Origin: Planctomycetaceae bacterium
GTDB lineage: Bacteria; Planctomycetota; Planctomycetia; Planctomycetales; Planctomycetaceae
Assembly: GCA_020426085.1 (NCBI GenBank)
Contig: JAGQQP010000022.1
Span: 1-17,747, forward strand
Direction: 5' to 3'
DNA: 17,747 nucleotides
The position numbers and the translations under genes were made by a program. Shown piece by piece: positions 8,062 to 14,435 of this stretch. Each line of letters begins with the position of its first letter. Positions within the stretch are counted from its first letter, which is position 1. A model generated the notes under the pieces. It was not told where the DNA came from. It saw only the letters and a list, made by a program, of their open reading frames with translations, and ran no database searches.

Positions 8062-8361
8062 GTGAAACGTGCGCTCAACCAACTGACATTACGGGAAATG
8101 TTCTCGGATACAGAGCGGCTCACTTCTGAACTGGTAGAGCATCTGGAACTCGGTTTCATTCCCATGAACGAACAGATGATTCGTCTGGTTCGCGAGTTAC
8201 CTGACGGTGTTGAAAAACGACGCGTCGAAGATATCAGCGTGCGGAATCAGGCAGCAGAGCTGTTAAAGAGTGACCAGTTCACTCAAGAACTGTTCGAGAA
8301 GCTGGATCAGTATCTCACCGCCATAGACAAGTCGATTAATCAGATCATTGATGGTGAATAA
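8062..8361 (+). CDS. small helical protein of unknown function
   Basis: This gene encodes 99 residues from GTG at 8062. The start is favoured by GGGAG (8048-8052) nine bases upstream; a TTG at 8035 would lie almost at the predicted transcript start. The protein appears wholly alpha-helical and charged, with no cysteine, signal peptide or membrane segment, so it is probably a cytosolic protein that packs with itself or a partner. I do not recognise a family. It has its own promoter-like sequence and is separated from tmk by a stem-loop, so it is likely a single-gene unit. Its last 17 bases overlap the 3' end of the FAD oxidoreductase gene on the other strand (8345-8361), so the two messages would be complementary at their tails. 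Reading frame, ribosome site and promoter together make it likely real. Confidence 0.7.
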   Translation: MKRALNQLTLREMFSDTERLTSELVEHLELGFIPMNEQMIRLVRELPDGVEKRRVEDISVRNQAAELLKSDQFTQELFEKLDQYLTAIDKSINQIIDGE

Positions 8362-9973
8362 GTTTTTCAGCTGCAGATCCTGGCGGGGCAAATTCCTCTA
8401 CCAGTTTCTTGGCACTCAGTAGTCCATCAACGGCAGCAGAAACAATACCTCCCGCGTATCCTGCACCTTCCCCGACGGGATACAACCCGCGAAATCCGGG
8501 AGCCTGATAGGTATCTCGTTCTCGATCAATGCGGACAGGTGAACTACCCCGCATTTCCGGACCAACCAGTACCGCATTTGCCAGGAATGCACCACGCCAT
8601 TTCTGATTCATCACTGGCAATCCATTTTTAATCTGCGTGAGAACCACTGGTGGCAGAACCTGATGCAGCTCTGTGGCTACCACGCCCCGCTGATATGTGC
8701 CGGAGTAAGAAAAACTCGACTCGGTCTTCTTCTGGTTCAGAAAATCTTCCGCACGCTGAATCGGGCAGAGATAATTTTTATTTCCCAGAGCATACGCAAC
8801 CGCTTCGTATTTCCTCTGCAGTTCAACTCCCGCCAGGGGATGTTCACTGCCGAATTCTTCGGGGTAGATCGTTGTCATAATTCCACTGTTGGCAAACCCG
8901 GTATCATGCCGTGAATTACTCATGCCGTTCGTACAGAACATTTCCGGTTCCGAAACGCTGGGCATCACGATCCCCCCTGCACACATGCAAAATGTATAGA
9001 GATCACGTTTTCCTTTTGTGATCATGGTGTAGTCGGCGGCACCCAGAAGAGCAAGATACTCTTCGCGACCATATTTATGCTGGTTAACCTGTTCCTGAGG
9101 CTGTTCGATTCTAAGCCCCAGTTGAAACGCTTTACGAAACATGGGTACGCCCAGTTCGTATAACATCTGATAGGTATCTCGCGCACTGTGCCCGATACCC
9201 AGGATCACATGTGACGTCTTCATATAACCCGATGACGTCATTACTCCCTGTACCTGACCGTCCACAACATCTATGCCTTCCAGACGACATTCGAAGCGAA
9301 ATTCTCCACCCAGTGCATCGATCTTGCGGCGAAAGTTGCGACAGATCATGGGTAGTTTATTACTCCCCAGATGGGGACGATGCTCGTAAACGATACTGGG
9401 ACGTGCACCACAGTCAACAAAACGGTCGAGCACCCATTGCACATCCGGCCCACTCAACCGACAGGTCAGTTTTCCATCACTGAAACAACCTGCGCCACCC
9501 TCGCCGAACAGATAGTTATTTTCTCTATGGAACTCTTCCCCTCTGTCAAAACGTCTGATTTCGGGAACACGTTCTTTGACAGGAAAACCACGTTCGAGAA
9601 TGAGAGGGCGGTACCCTTTGAGAGCCAGATAATATCCCGCCAACAGACCAGCAGGTCCCGAGCCGACAACGACAGGTCTCTCTTCCAGCGGCTGTGTACC
9701 ACAACCTGGATCATGGAAAGGTGCCTCGGTATACCCCTGAATTGAGGAATCATCCCGCTGCTTTTTCAAGACGCCTGCTTCATCCGGGAGAGTCACTTCT
9801 GCCGAATAAACGAACCGCAAATCATGTCTAGAGCGTGCATCGAGACTCTTCCGGAGAATTCGGTAGTTTTGAATGTCGTCCGCTTTGATACCCAGTTGCT
9901 GTGCAATTTTTTCTGCCAGCTCCTGTTCGGGATATTCAACCGGCAGGCGGATATTTGTGACTTTAAGTGACAT
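8345..9973 (-). CDS. FAD-dependent oxidoreductase, COG2509 type
   Basis: This 542-residue cytosolic protein resembles the uncharacterised FAD-dependent dehydrogenases of COG2509. A roughly 90-residue N-terminal domain of strand-helix pattern precedes the FAD site. The dinucleotide-binding motif is VVVGSGPAGLLAG (GSGPAG at 104-109), with the ribose-binding acidic residue at Glu127 (LILERG). The family motif GEGGAGCFSDGKL is at about 157-169. The second FAD-binding segment, GLYPVGEGAGYAGGIVSAAVDG, is near the C-terminus. Physiological substrate and electron acceptor are unknown for the family. The ATG at 9973 gives the expected length, though no Shine-Dalgarno sequence is visible. It may be read from its own promoter or continue from the acyltransferase gene 145 bases upstream. 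Its stop overlaps the small plus-strand gene. Confidence 0.85.
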   Translation of the reverse strand: MSLKVTNIRLPVEYPEQELAEKIAQQLGIKADDIQNYRILRKSLDARSRHDLRFVYSAEVTLPDEAGVLKKQRDDSSIQGYTEAPFHDPGCGTQPLEERPVVVGSGPAGLLAGYYLALKGYRPLILERGFPVKERVPEIRRFDRGEEFHRENNYLFGEGGAGCFSDGKLTCRLSGPDVQWVLDRFVDCGARPSIVYEHRPHLGSNKLPMICRNFRRKIDALGGEFRFECRLEGIDVVDGQVQGVMTSSGYMKTSHVILGIGHSARDTYQMLYELGVPMFRKAFQLGLRIEQPQEQVNQHKYGREEYLALLGAADYTMITKGKRDLYTFCMCAGGIVMPSVSEPEMFCTNGMSNSRHDTGFANSGIMTTIYPEEFGSEHPLAGVELQRKYEAVAYALGNKNYLCPIQRAEDFLNQKKTESSFSYSGTYQRGVVATELHQVLPPVVLTQIKNGLPVMNQKWRGAFLANAVLVGPEMRGSSPVRIDRERDTYQAPGFRGLYPVGEGAGYAGGIVSAAVDGLLSAKKLVEEFAPPGSAAEKLIHHQ

Positions 9974-10039
9974 AGAGCTTAAACCGAAAACGAACGAGCG
10001 CAGTGGCAGGAAATCTGATCATGCCGAGCAATGCGTCAT

Positions 10040-10067
10040 GTTATACCGCCCAGGTAAGCGAATGCAA
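10040..10067 (-). promoter_or_regulatory. candidate promoter of the FAD oxidoreductase gene
   Basis: On the minus strand TTGCAT (10067-10062) and TATAAC (10045-10040) are 16 bases apart, placing a start near 10033 with a leader of about 60 bases. The -10 matches five of six positions and the -35 only three. A direct repeat TTTGTCACT occurs twice nearby (10069-10077 and 10106-10114), 37 bases apart, and might be a regulator site. Confidence 0.3.
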
Positions 10068-10118
10068 TTTTGTCACTTCGAAACAATGGGAAAAGTAAAA
10101 AATACTTTGTCACTGATT

Positions 10119-10823
10119 TCAGGCAGCTTTTCGAAGCGTCACTGTTGCCTGTTCCTGTACAGGGCCTGAGAGAAGCTGTTCCAATTCCCGTTCCAGTTCT
10201 TCCATTTTTTGCTGTACCAGATCAGTGTACTCTCGCATCTCTTCCCGTGAAATATCCTCCGGGATATGGATGGGATTTCCGACAGAATAATAAACGGTCG
10301 CAAAGGGTTTGGGGATCCAGATACTGGTCCAGCTGCCCTGAAATTTCCAGCAACTCGAAGCGGTGAAGGCATTGGGGATAATACTTCGCCCCGAATGGGA
10401 TGCCAGAAACACAATGCCCGGTTTCATCTGATGATGCGGTCCCCGTGGTCCATCCGGGGTGATCACCACATGTTTGCCTTCTGCAGATGTCATTAATTTT
10501 TTCATGGCACTGGCACCACCACGCGTTGTGGAACCACGAATTGCTCCCATACGGGCGGCCTTCAACATCGCCTCGATTGTGTCTGCATCCCGATGCTGGC
10601 TGATCAGTGCCACACTGTTATGTTCCACATTACAGAAGAGCGGGGGGATCACCGAATCATGCCAGACACTATACAAATATCGTTCCGAACCCGTGTCTGC
10701 AAAGGGACACCGCTCAAGACTGTCGCCCACAAACTTCAGGCGTGTTGTCTTGAAAATCATTCGGATCACAAAAACGATCAGGGAATTCAGAACGCCCAGT
10801 AAAGCTCGACTCTTAATTTTCAA
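10119..10823 (-). CDS. DUF374 / lysophospholipid acyltransferase-like protein
   Basis: This protein belongs to the DUF374 group of the lysophospholipid acyltransferase superfamily, thought to acylate lipid or lipid A-like acceptors at the inner membrane. I choose the TTG at 10823, giving 234 residues, because AGGAG (10835-10831) lies seven bases upstream and family members begin with a short basic segment before a hydrophobic helix, here MKIKSRALLGVLNSLIVFVIR. A longer reading from TTG at 10901 adds 26 residues unlike the family. Visible motifs are the catalytic YSVWHDS (51-57), SQHRD (75-79), RGSTTRGG (96-103) and the hallmark TPDGPRGP (122-129). The C-terminal region after about 185 is a charged helix. 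The gene sits between the regulator (175 bases upstream) and the FAD oxidoreductase. Substrates are unknown. Confidence 0.85.
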   Translation of the reverse strand: MKIKSRALLGVLNSLIVFVIRMIFKTTRLKFVGDSLERCPFADTGSERYLYSVWHDSVIPPLFCNVEHNSVALISQHRDADTIEAMLKAARMGAIRGSTTRGGASAMKKLMTSAEGKHVVITPDGPRGPHHQMKPGIVFLASHSGRSIIPNAFTASSCWKFQGSWTSIWIPKPFATVYYSVGNPIHIPEDISREEMREYTDLVQQKMEELERELEQLLSGPVQEQATVTLRKAA

Positions 10824-10830
10824 CCGACTA

Positions 10831-10835
10831 CTCCT
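10831..10835 (-). promoter_or_regulatory. ribosome binding site fixing the TTG start of the acyltransferase
   Basis: AGGAG on the minus strand is separated by seven bases from TTG (10823-10821), the spacing expected of a functional site. It decides the start of the DUF374 gene in favour of a rare TTG codon rather than the longer frame. Confidence 0.6.
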
Positions 10836-10998
10836 GCAGGAAACATGATCAGATAACTCAAGTGAGAATGCAGAATTGTACTCATGTTGGCATCTGCGCA
10901 AATCCCAATTCTCAAATTGCCGATTTGGAGCAAATTACAGATAAAAAACCCGACACCAGACGCCGTAAAGCACCCATTTTTACATGCACTGAAAGATC

Positions 10999-12375
10999 TT
11001 AGAACTCATCAACGCTGATATTGAGAGCTTCCATTCGCCGGTATAATTTGGCACGAGTCAGTCCCAGCATTCGTGCAGCTTCTGTCCGGTTGTTTCTGCA
11101 GCGCTCCAAAGCGAGCAGGATCTGTTCTTTTTCAACCAGCGTGAGTGAGTCATCAAGCGTTCGTAGTGGAGCCGGCACGGAAGGTCCCAGTGAACGGGCA
11201 TCGACACCGGTCTTGAATTGCAGGGGGAGCGATTCACGCGTAATAACTGGCTCGCTTGTTGCTTCAAATGCCGCCTGAATGACCCGGATCAGTTCATCCA
11301 GATTGGCAGGCCAGTAGTAGTCCTGAAACAGGGATAACACGCCAGGTGCAAACCCACTTACCTGTTTCTGCTGATACCGGTTTTCATTCTCCAGAAAATG
11401 CTGCGCCAACAACTCCAGGTCTTCCCTTCTTTCCCGTAGCGCCGGCAATTGAATTTCCATCGTGGTAATGAAATAGAAAAATTCAGAGAGCAAGACCTCC
11501 TGATCCAGCAGTTCTTGCAACGGTTGGGGACTGGCAGTCATTAATCTGACATGTACTTTGGGTGTTTTACCTTGCAGGTTTTCGAGAACCATTTCCTGAA
11601 TGTCTCGAGGCAGACTTTGTATTTCATTCAGAAATAAAACTCCCGGTTCCAGCGGCATTGATTCATCATAATCCCGTTCAAAGATTTTTTTTACCGTCTG
11701 CTTCAGTTCCCGGGGAGGGAGCTTTTCACAATTAAGTGGAATAAAAATCTTTCTTCTCTGCTCACTTTCAAAATGAATCGCACGTGCCAGATGTTCTTTT
11801 CCCGTTCCTGTTTCCCCCTGGAAATGAACCGGCTGTGTCGTCTGAATCGCCAGCTCCAACTGTCGCAACACGCGCTGCATGCCGGGACTACGTGCCACGA
11901 GTGTCGAAAAACGAAACCGATTGCGCAGAGACAATCTCAAAGCAGCCAGTTCTACATGAAGTTGCTGCGAAGCAGAAGCGGAAGGAAGTGCCTGAGGGCC
12001 CTGAATTCGCTCAATAAACCCCAGAACCAGTTTGGTCTTTCGCTGCTCATCTGCCAGAGGACTGTATCGAATGAGGCAGGGAATCGTTTTCCCACTGCGT
12101 GAGAGCAGGAAGCGGGGTACCTCCATGCGAGTTCCCTGAAAGACTTCAGCGGGAGGGCATAATAAATTACAAACTGATTCAGATTCTTCCGAATCAGTAT
12201 CAATCGCATAGTCACAGGTCTGCCCCAGAATTTCCTCTGCAGACCATTCCAGCAGTTGCTCACACCCCTGATTAAAAAACAGTACGGTCCTTGAAGCATC
12301 GAGAGCAAATACCGGCGTACTGAGGGCATTTAAACGGGTCTCAAGCCGGGTATGGCGTCCTGATCCTCGTTGCAT
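10999..12375 (-). CDS. PAS-AAA+-Fis regulator with degenerate AAA+ domain
   Basis: This 458-residue protein has the layout of a sigma54-type enhancer-binding regulator. It has a PAS domain (about 10-125), a AAA+ domain (about 155-370) and a C-terminal Fis-type helix-turn-helix (about 412-450, with RTEAARMLGLTRAKLYRRM). The Walker A motif GETGTGKE (187-194) is intact. Other expected parts are missing. The segment that should hold GAFTGA, the sigma54 contact, is shortened and lacks it (about 218-244). Walker B reads VLFLNE, with Asn250 in place of Asp. The usual FREDLYYRL arginine-finger segment reads LLSEFFYFI (295-303). Sensor II Arg is lost in WPANLDEL (355-362). It therefore probably binds nucleotide poorly or without hydrolysis, and binds DNA without activating sigma54. 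The PAS region has an unusual Cys set (54, 69, 73). TyrR-like action at sigma70 promoters is one possibility. The ATG at 12375 lacks a strong ribosome site. Confidence 0.85.
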   Translation of the reverse strand: MQRGSGRHTRLETRLNALSTPVFALDASRTVLFFNQGCEQLLEWSAEEILGQTCDYAIDTDSEESESVCNLLCPPAEVFQGTRMEVPRFLLSRSGKTIPCLIRYSPLADEQRKTKLVLGFIERIQGPQALPSASASQQLHVELAALRLSLRNRFRFSTLVARSPGMQRVLRQLELAIQTTQPVHFQGETGTGKEHLARAIHFESEQRRKIFIPLNCEKLPPRELKQTVKKIFERDYDESMPLEPGVLFLNEIQSLPRDIQEMVLENLQGKTPKVHVRLMTASPQPLQELLDQEVLLSEFFYFITTMEIQLPALRERREDLELLAQHFLENENRYQQKQVSGFAPGVLSLFQDYYWPANLDELIRVIQAAFEATSEPVITRESLPLQFKTGVDARSLGPSVPAPLRTLDDSLTLVEKEQILLALERCRNNRTEAARMLGLTRAKLYRRMEALNISVDEF

Positions 12376-12456
12376 GCCAGCTCAACCCTTTCCCGAATCT
12401 CAATCACTCATCACAAAATTCACTTGAGATGATAGTATATGTCTGATACTCGAGCT

Positions 12457-12506
12457 GATCACCTCCGTGCAACCCGGTTCTCGATCGCGTCCATGGTGAC
12501 ATTATA
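12457..12506 (-). promoter_or_regulatory. possible -10 and leader upstream of the regulator gene
   Basis: The 176-base gap upstream of the regulator contains a perfect minus-strand TATAAT (12506-12501) within TATATAAT, but no good -35. Transcription from it would give a leader of about 119 bases. That leader would contain GGAGGTGATC (12466-12457), fully complementary to the 3' end of 16S rRNA, with no start codon at a useful distance after it. An AGTAT-7-ATACT inverted repeat (12434-12450) follows. Confidence 0.3.
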
Positions 12507-12551
12507 TACTAACTTCACTTCCATACACGAATCCGAAAGTGAAAAAAATGT

Positions 12552-13643
12552 TTAACGCTGCACACGTCCTGAACCCGCTCCGTTCATCAATGCTTCTATC
12601 TCTTTGCGGGAAGAATAATTGAAATCGCCTTGGATACTGTGTTTCAGACAACTGGCAGCAACAGCATAACGTATGGCTATTTCAGGAGCAGACAACTCTT
12701 GTGTATTCAAGGCAAAGATTAACGCGCCGGCAAAAGAATCTCCCGCGCCAACCCGGTCGACAATATTGTGAATCTTGTAGCTGCAATAGTTGCCTTCACT
12801 GTCACAGGGCGCAAATACAGCCTTCTGCTGATCCTGAGTATACAGCATAGCTCCCCAGTTGTTGTGGCTTGCAGAAATACTTTCGCGTAATGTGATCGCC
12901 ACCTGTTTTACATTGGGAAACTGCTGTGTGATCTGTTCGGCCACCGCAATGTAGCCTTGAACATTTAATTCGCCCGCGTCTACATTTGATTCAGGCGCTC
13001 GAATCCCTAACGACAGATCCGCGTCTTCTTCATTGGCAATCACGACATCCACATAAGGGACCAGAGATCGCATTGTTTCTTTTGCCAGCTCAACCGGTTT
13101 CGTTCCGCTTTTCCAGTTCCAGAGTTTTTTCCGAAAGTTCAAGTCGCAGGAAACCGGCACGCTTCTCTTGTGAGCCTCCTGCACTGCCTTCAGAGCAAGT
13201 GCTGCCCCTGATTCACTGATCGCAGGTGTGATTCCTGTAATATGAAACCAGGTAGCCTCTTCAAAAACCTGACTCCAGTCAAATTCTTCTGGAGTTGCTA
13301 ACGCAATCGAACTGAATTCACGATCATAAGTTACCGTCCCTCCGCGCTGATTTGCTCCCGTCTCCACAAAATAAATTCCAAATCTACCTTTTGAACTGCG
13401 CTGGATCAGACTGGAATCAACGCCTGTCTTATTTACTTCCTGTACGAGAGAATCGGTAATGGCGTTGTCTGGCGATGCCGTTACAAATGCAGAAGCGCCT
13501 CCCTGCAAGGCAATGGAGACGGCAACATTCAGTTCACCCCCCCCAAATGTGGACTCAAGTATGCCGGGAACTGACTGGCTGATTCTCAAATGGTTTTGTG
13601 GGGCCAGCCTTAACATAACTTCACCAAATGTAACTACTCTCAC
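12552..13643 (-). CDS. PfkB-family sugar kinase, KdgK-like
   Basis: This 363-residue cytosolic ribokinase-family enzyme most resembles 2-keto-3-deoxygluconate kinase, which phosphorylates KDG to KDPG. I start at the GTG at 13643, giving MRVVTFGEVMLRLAP, the typical beginning, with AGG six bases upstream. A frame from ATG at 13661 adds six residues. The substrate-binding GGGELNVA is at 34-41. DLNFRKKLW (167-175) is characteristic of KdgK-like members. The second PfkB signature DRVGAGDSFAGALI carries the anion hole GAGD (299-302) with catalytic Asp302. CLKHSIQGDFN (332-342) is the usual KdgK tail motif. No aldolase partner is next to it, so the Entner-Doudoroff-type role rests on family resemblance alone. 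It is followed 176 bases later by the regulator on the same strand, too far for certain cotranscription. Confidence 0.88.
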   Translation of the reverse strand: MRVVTFGEVMLRLAPQNHLRISQSVPGILESTFGGGELNVAVSIALQGGASAFVTASPDNAITDSLVQEVNKTGVDSSLIQRSSKGRFGIYFVETGANQRGGTVTYDREFSSIALATPEEFDWSQVFEEATWFHITGITPAISESGAALALKAVQEAHKRSVPVSCDLNFRKKLWNWKSGTKPVELAKETMRSLVPYVDVVIANEEDADLSLGIRAPESNVDAGELNVQGYIAVAEQITQQFPNVKQVAITLRESISASHNNWGAMLYTQDQQKAVFAPCDSEGNYCSYKIHNIVDRVGAGDSFAGALIFALNTQELSAPEIAIRYAVAASCLKHSIQGDFNYSSRKEIEALMNGAGSGRVQR

Positions 13644-13856
13644 AAGACACCTGTAATACAATGAACGAAAAAATTGGCGTTTTTGAACAGTACTTCAGCT
13701 TACACTGGTCTGATCAATCATTCCAGCTATCGGGGATTTTCAAGACTGCCACAAAGCAAGATAACATGAAATCGAAACAGTAATTGTATCAACGAATTCT
13801 CAATGTCCATGAGTGCTGACCTTTCCGGATTCTTGAATTATTTTCAACTAATCCGA

Positions 13857-13887
13857 CAGGGTATGCCAGACAGTTGTCATACCCCTG
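13857..13887. repeat. strong hairpin, GGGTATG/CATACCC
   Basis: GGGTATG (13859-13865) pairs perfectly with CATACCC (13878-13884) and extends as CA/TG (13857-13858 with 13886-13887) past one bulged C. The loop has 12 bases and could form an internal GACA/TGTC pair in an alternative fold. It lies in the divergent region, away from either gene start. It is not followed by a T run, so it may be an operator or a transcript structure rather than a terminator. Confidence 0.5.
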
Positions 13888-13941
13888 TACTAAGATCTGC
13901 TATTCACTTGCTTGGACTATTGAAAATTGTTTAATTGAGAT

Positions 13942-14027
13942 ACAGGTGGCGGCAGTTTCGTCTAGCCCGTTCAGGGACAGAGATGGAGATGGACGGGGTT
14001 GCCTGCATGGAACTGCCGCCCCGCTGT
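13942..14027. ncRNA. structured element, possible small RNA
   Basis: An 86-base block folds on paper into nested stems. ACAG (13942-13945) pairs with CTGT (14024-14027), then after a small internal loop GGCGGCAGTT (13948-13957) pairs with AACTGCCGCC (14011-14020). Inside, CCCGTTCA (13966-13973) pairs with TGGACGGG (13990-13997) with one wobble. It is markedly more GC-rich than its AT-rich surroundings. On the plus strand a -10-like TTTAAT (13930-13935) would start transcription at about 13942, exactly where the structure begins, and TTTT follows the closing stem. The -35 is poor. It may be a small RNA, a leader structure or a short mobile remnant. No known RNA family is recognised. Confidence 0.4.
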
Positions 14028-14147
14028 TTTCAGAGAAACTTTGTCGCTTACCAATTGACGTGTACCGCTGTCTAAAAACAAAACTTAATTAACAGGAGGG
14101 CTTCCACCGAAATAATATTTCTCCAGGTTCAGACACACAAACTCATT

Positions 14148-14176
14148 TTGACTCCAAAATAAAATCCAAATAGAGT
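14148..14176 (+). promoter_or_regulatory. sigma70-like promoter of the zinc-ribbon gene
   Basis: TTGACT (14148-14153, five of six) and TAGAGT (14171-14176, four of six) are separated by 17 bases. The start would fall near 14183, leaving a 34-base leader with AAGGAA before the ATG at 14217. Confidence 0.45.
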
Positions 14177-14216
14177 GTGGCATTGCCATTGTTCCTCTCA
14201 AAAGGAAATCGCCACT

Positions 14217-14411
14217 ATGCAGCAAAATGAAATGGAAGTATTCTGTCCCTCGTGTGATTATAAAATTAAACCTCAATTTGGAATCTACAAGTCAGGTCAA
14301 AAAACTTCACTGGAATTTCAATCCCGTCGACTGGGATGTTCTATTGAATGCCCGTGCTGTGGCAATCTCTTCATCCACAAAATCTATCAGGATGATAAAA
14401 AAGTTTCGTGA
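14217..14411 (+). CDS. small zinc-ribbon protein of unknown function
   Basis: This gene encodes 64 residues from the ATG at 14217, preceded by AAGGAA (14202-14207) at nine bases. A GTG frame from 14175 would begin within the promoter. Two CxxC knuckles, CPSC near residue 10 and CPCC near residue 42, form a likely single zinc ribbon separated by about 30 residues of strand-rich sequence. The protein has no membrane segment or signal peptide. Such tiny ribbons often bind nucleic acid or a partner protein, but nothing specific can be said. It appears to be a one-gene unit with its own promoter and a hairpin right after its stop. It converges on the NuoN-like gene 24 bases away. The intact metal-binding pattern and good initiation signals argue that it is real. 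Confidence 0.75.
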   Translation: MQQNEMEVFCPSCDYKIKPQFGIYKSGQKTSLEFQSRRLGCSIECPCCGNLFIHKIYQDDKKVS

Positions 14412-14417
14412 ATTCTA

Positions 14418-14434
14418 ACTCAGAGTATCTGAGT
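14418..14434. terminator. hairpin between convergent genes, possible bidirectional terminator
   Basis: ACTCAGA (14418-14424) and TCTGAGT (14428-14434) form a perfect 7-bp stem with a 3-base loop. The structure fills most of the 24-base gap between the stop of the zinc-ribbon gene and that of the NuoN-like gene. The position fits a terminator shared by both, although neither side has a long T run. Confidence 0.45.
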
Positions 14435-14435
14435 C

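Larger units (their letters stand above)
13644..14216. other. 573-base non-coding region with structured elements
   Basis: This gap between the divergent sugar kinase and zinc-ribbon genes holds no convincing coding frame. It contains the hairpin at 13857-13887, the large structured block at 13942-14027 and a promoter for the zinc-ribbon gene at 14148-14176. On the minus strand a weak TGGACA/TACAAT pair with a short 15-base spacer could serve the kinase. AGGAGGG at 14094-14100 resembles a ribosome site but has no start codon after it. Confidence 0.6.

Noticed and set aside
10902..10998. T-rich segment after the regulator stop (minus strand), possible terminator
   Set aside because: A run of six T is present, but the stem before it is only about four pairs including a wobble, too weak to call.
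12438..12554. Short plus-strand frame (38 residues) in the gap upstream of the regulator
   Set aside because: No ribosome site, runs into the kinase gene's 3' end, and unremarkable sequence.
13948..14020. 73-base segment with paired ends, suggestive of a tRNA
   Set aside because: The end stem is 10 bp rather than 7, and no cloverleaf with D, anticodon and T arms can be drawn.
13874..14092. 72-residue plus-strand frame in the gap before the zinc-ribbon gene
   Set aside because: It runs through both stem-loop elements, has no ribosome site, and its composition does not look like protein.
14085..14276. 63-residue minus-strand frame upstream of and into the zinc-ribbon gene
   Set aside because: It overlaps the promoter and coding region of a better supported gene on the other strand.
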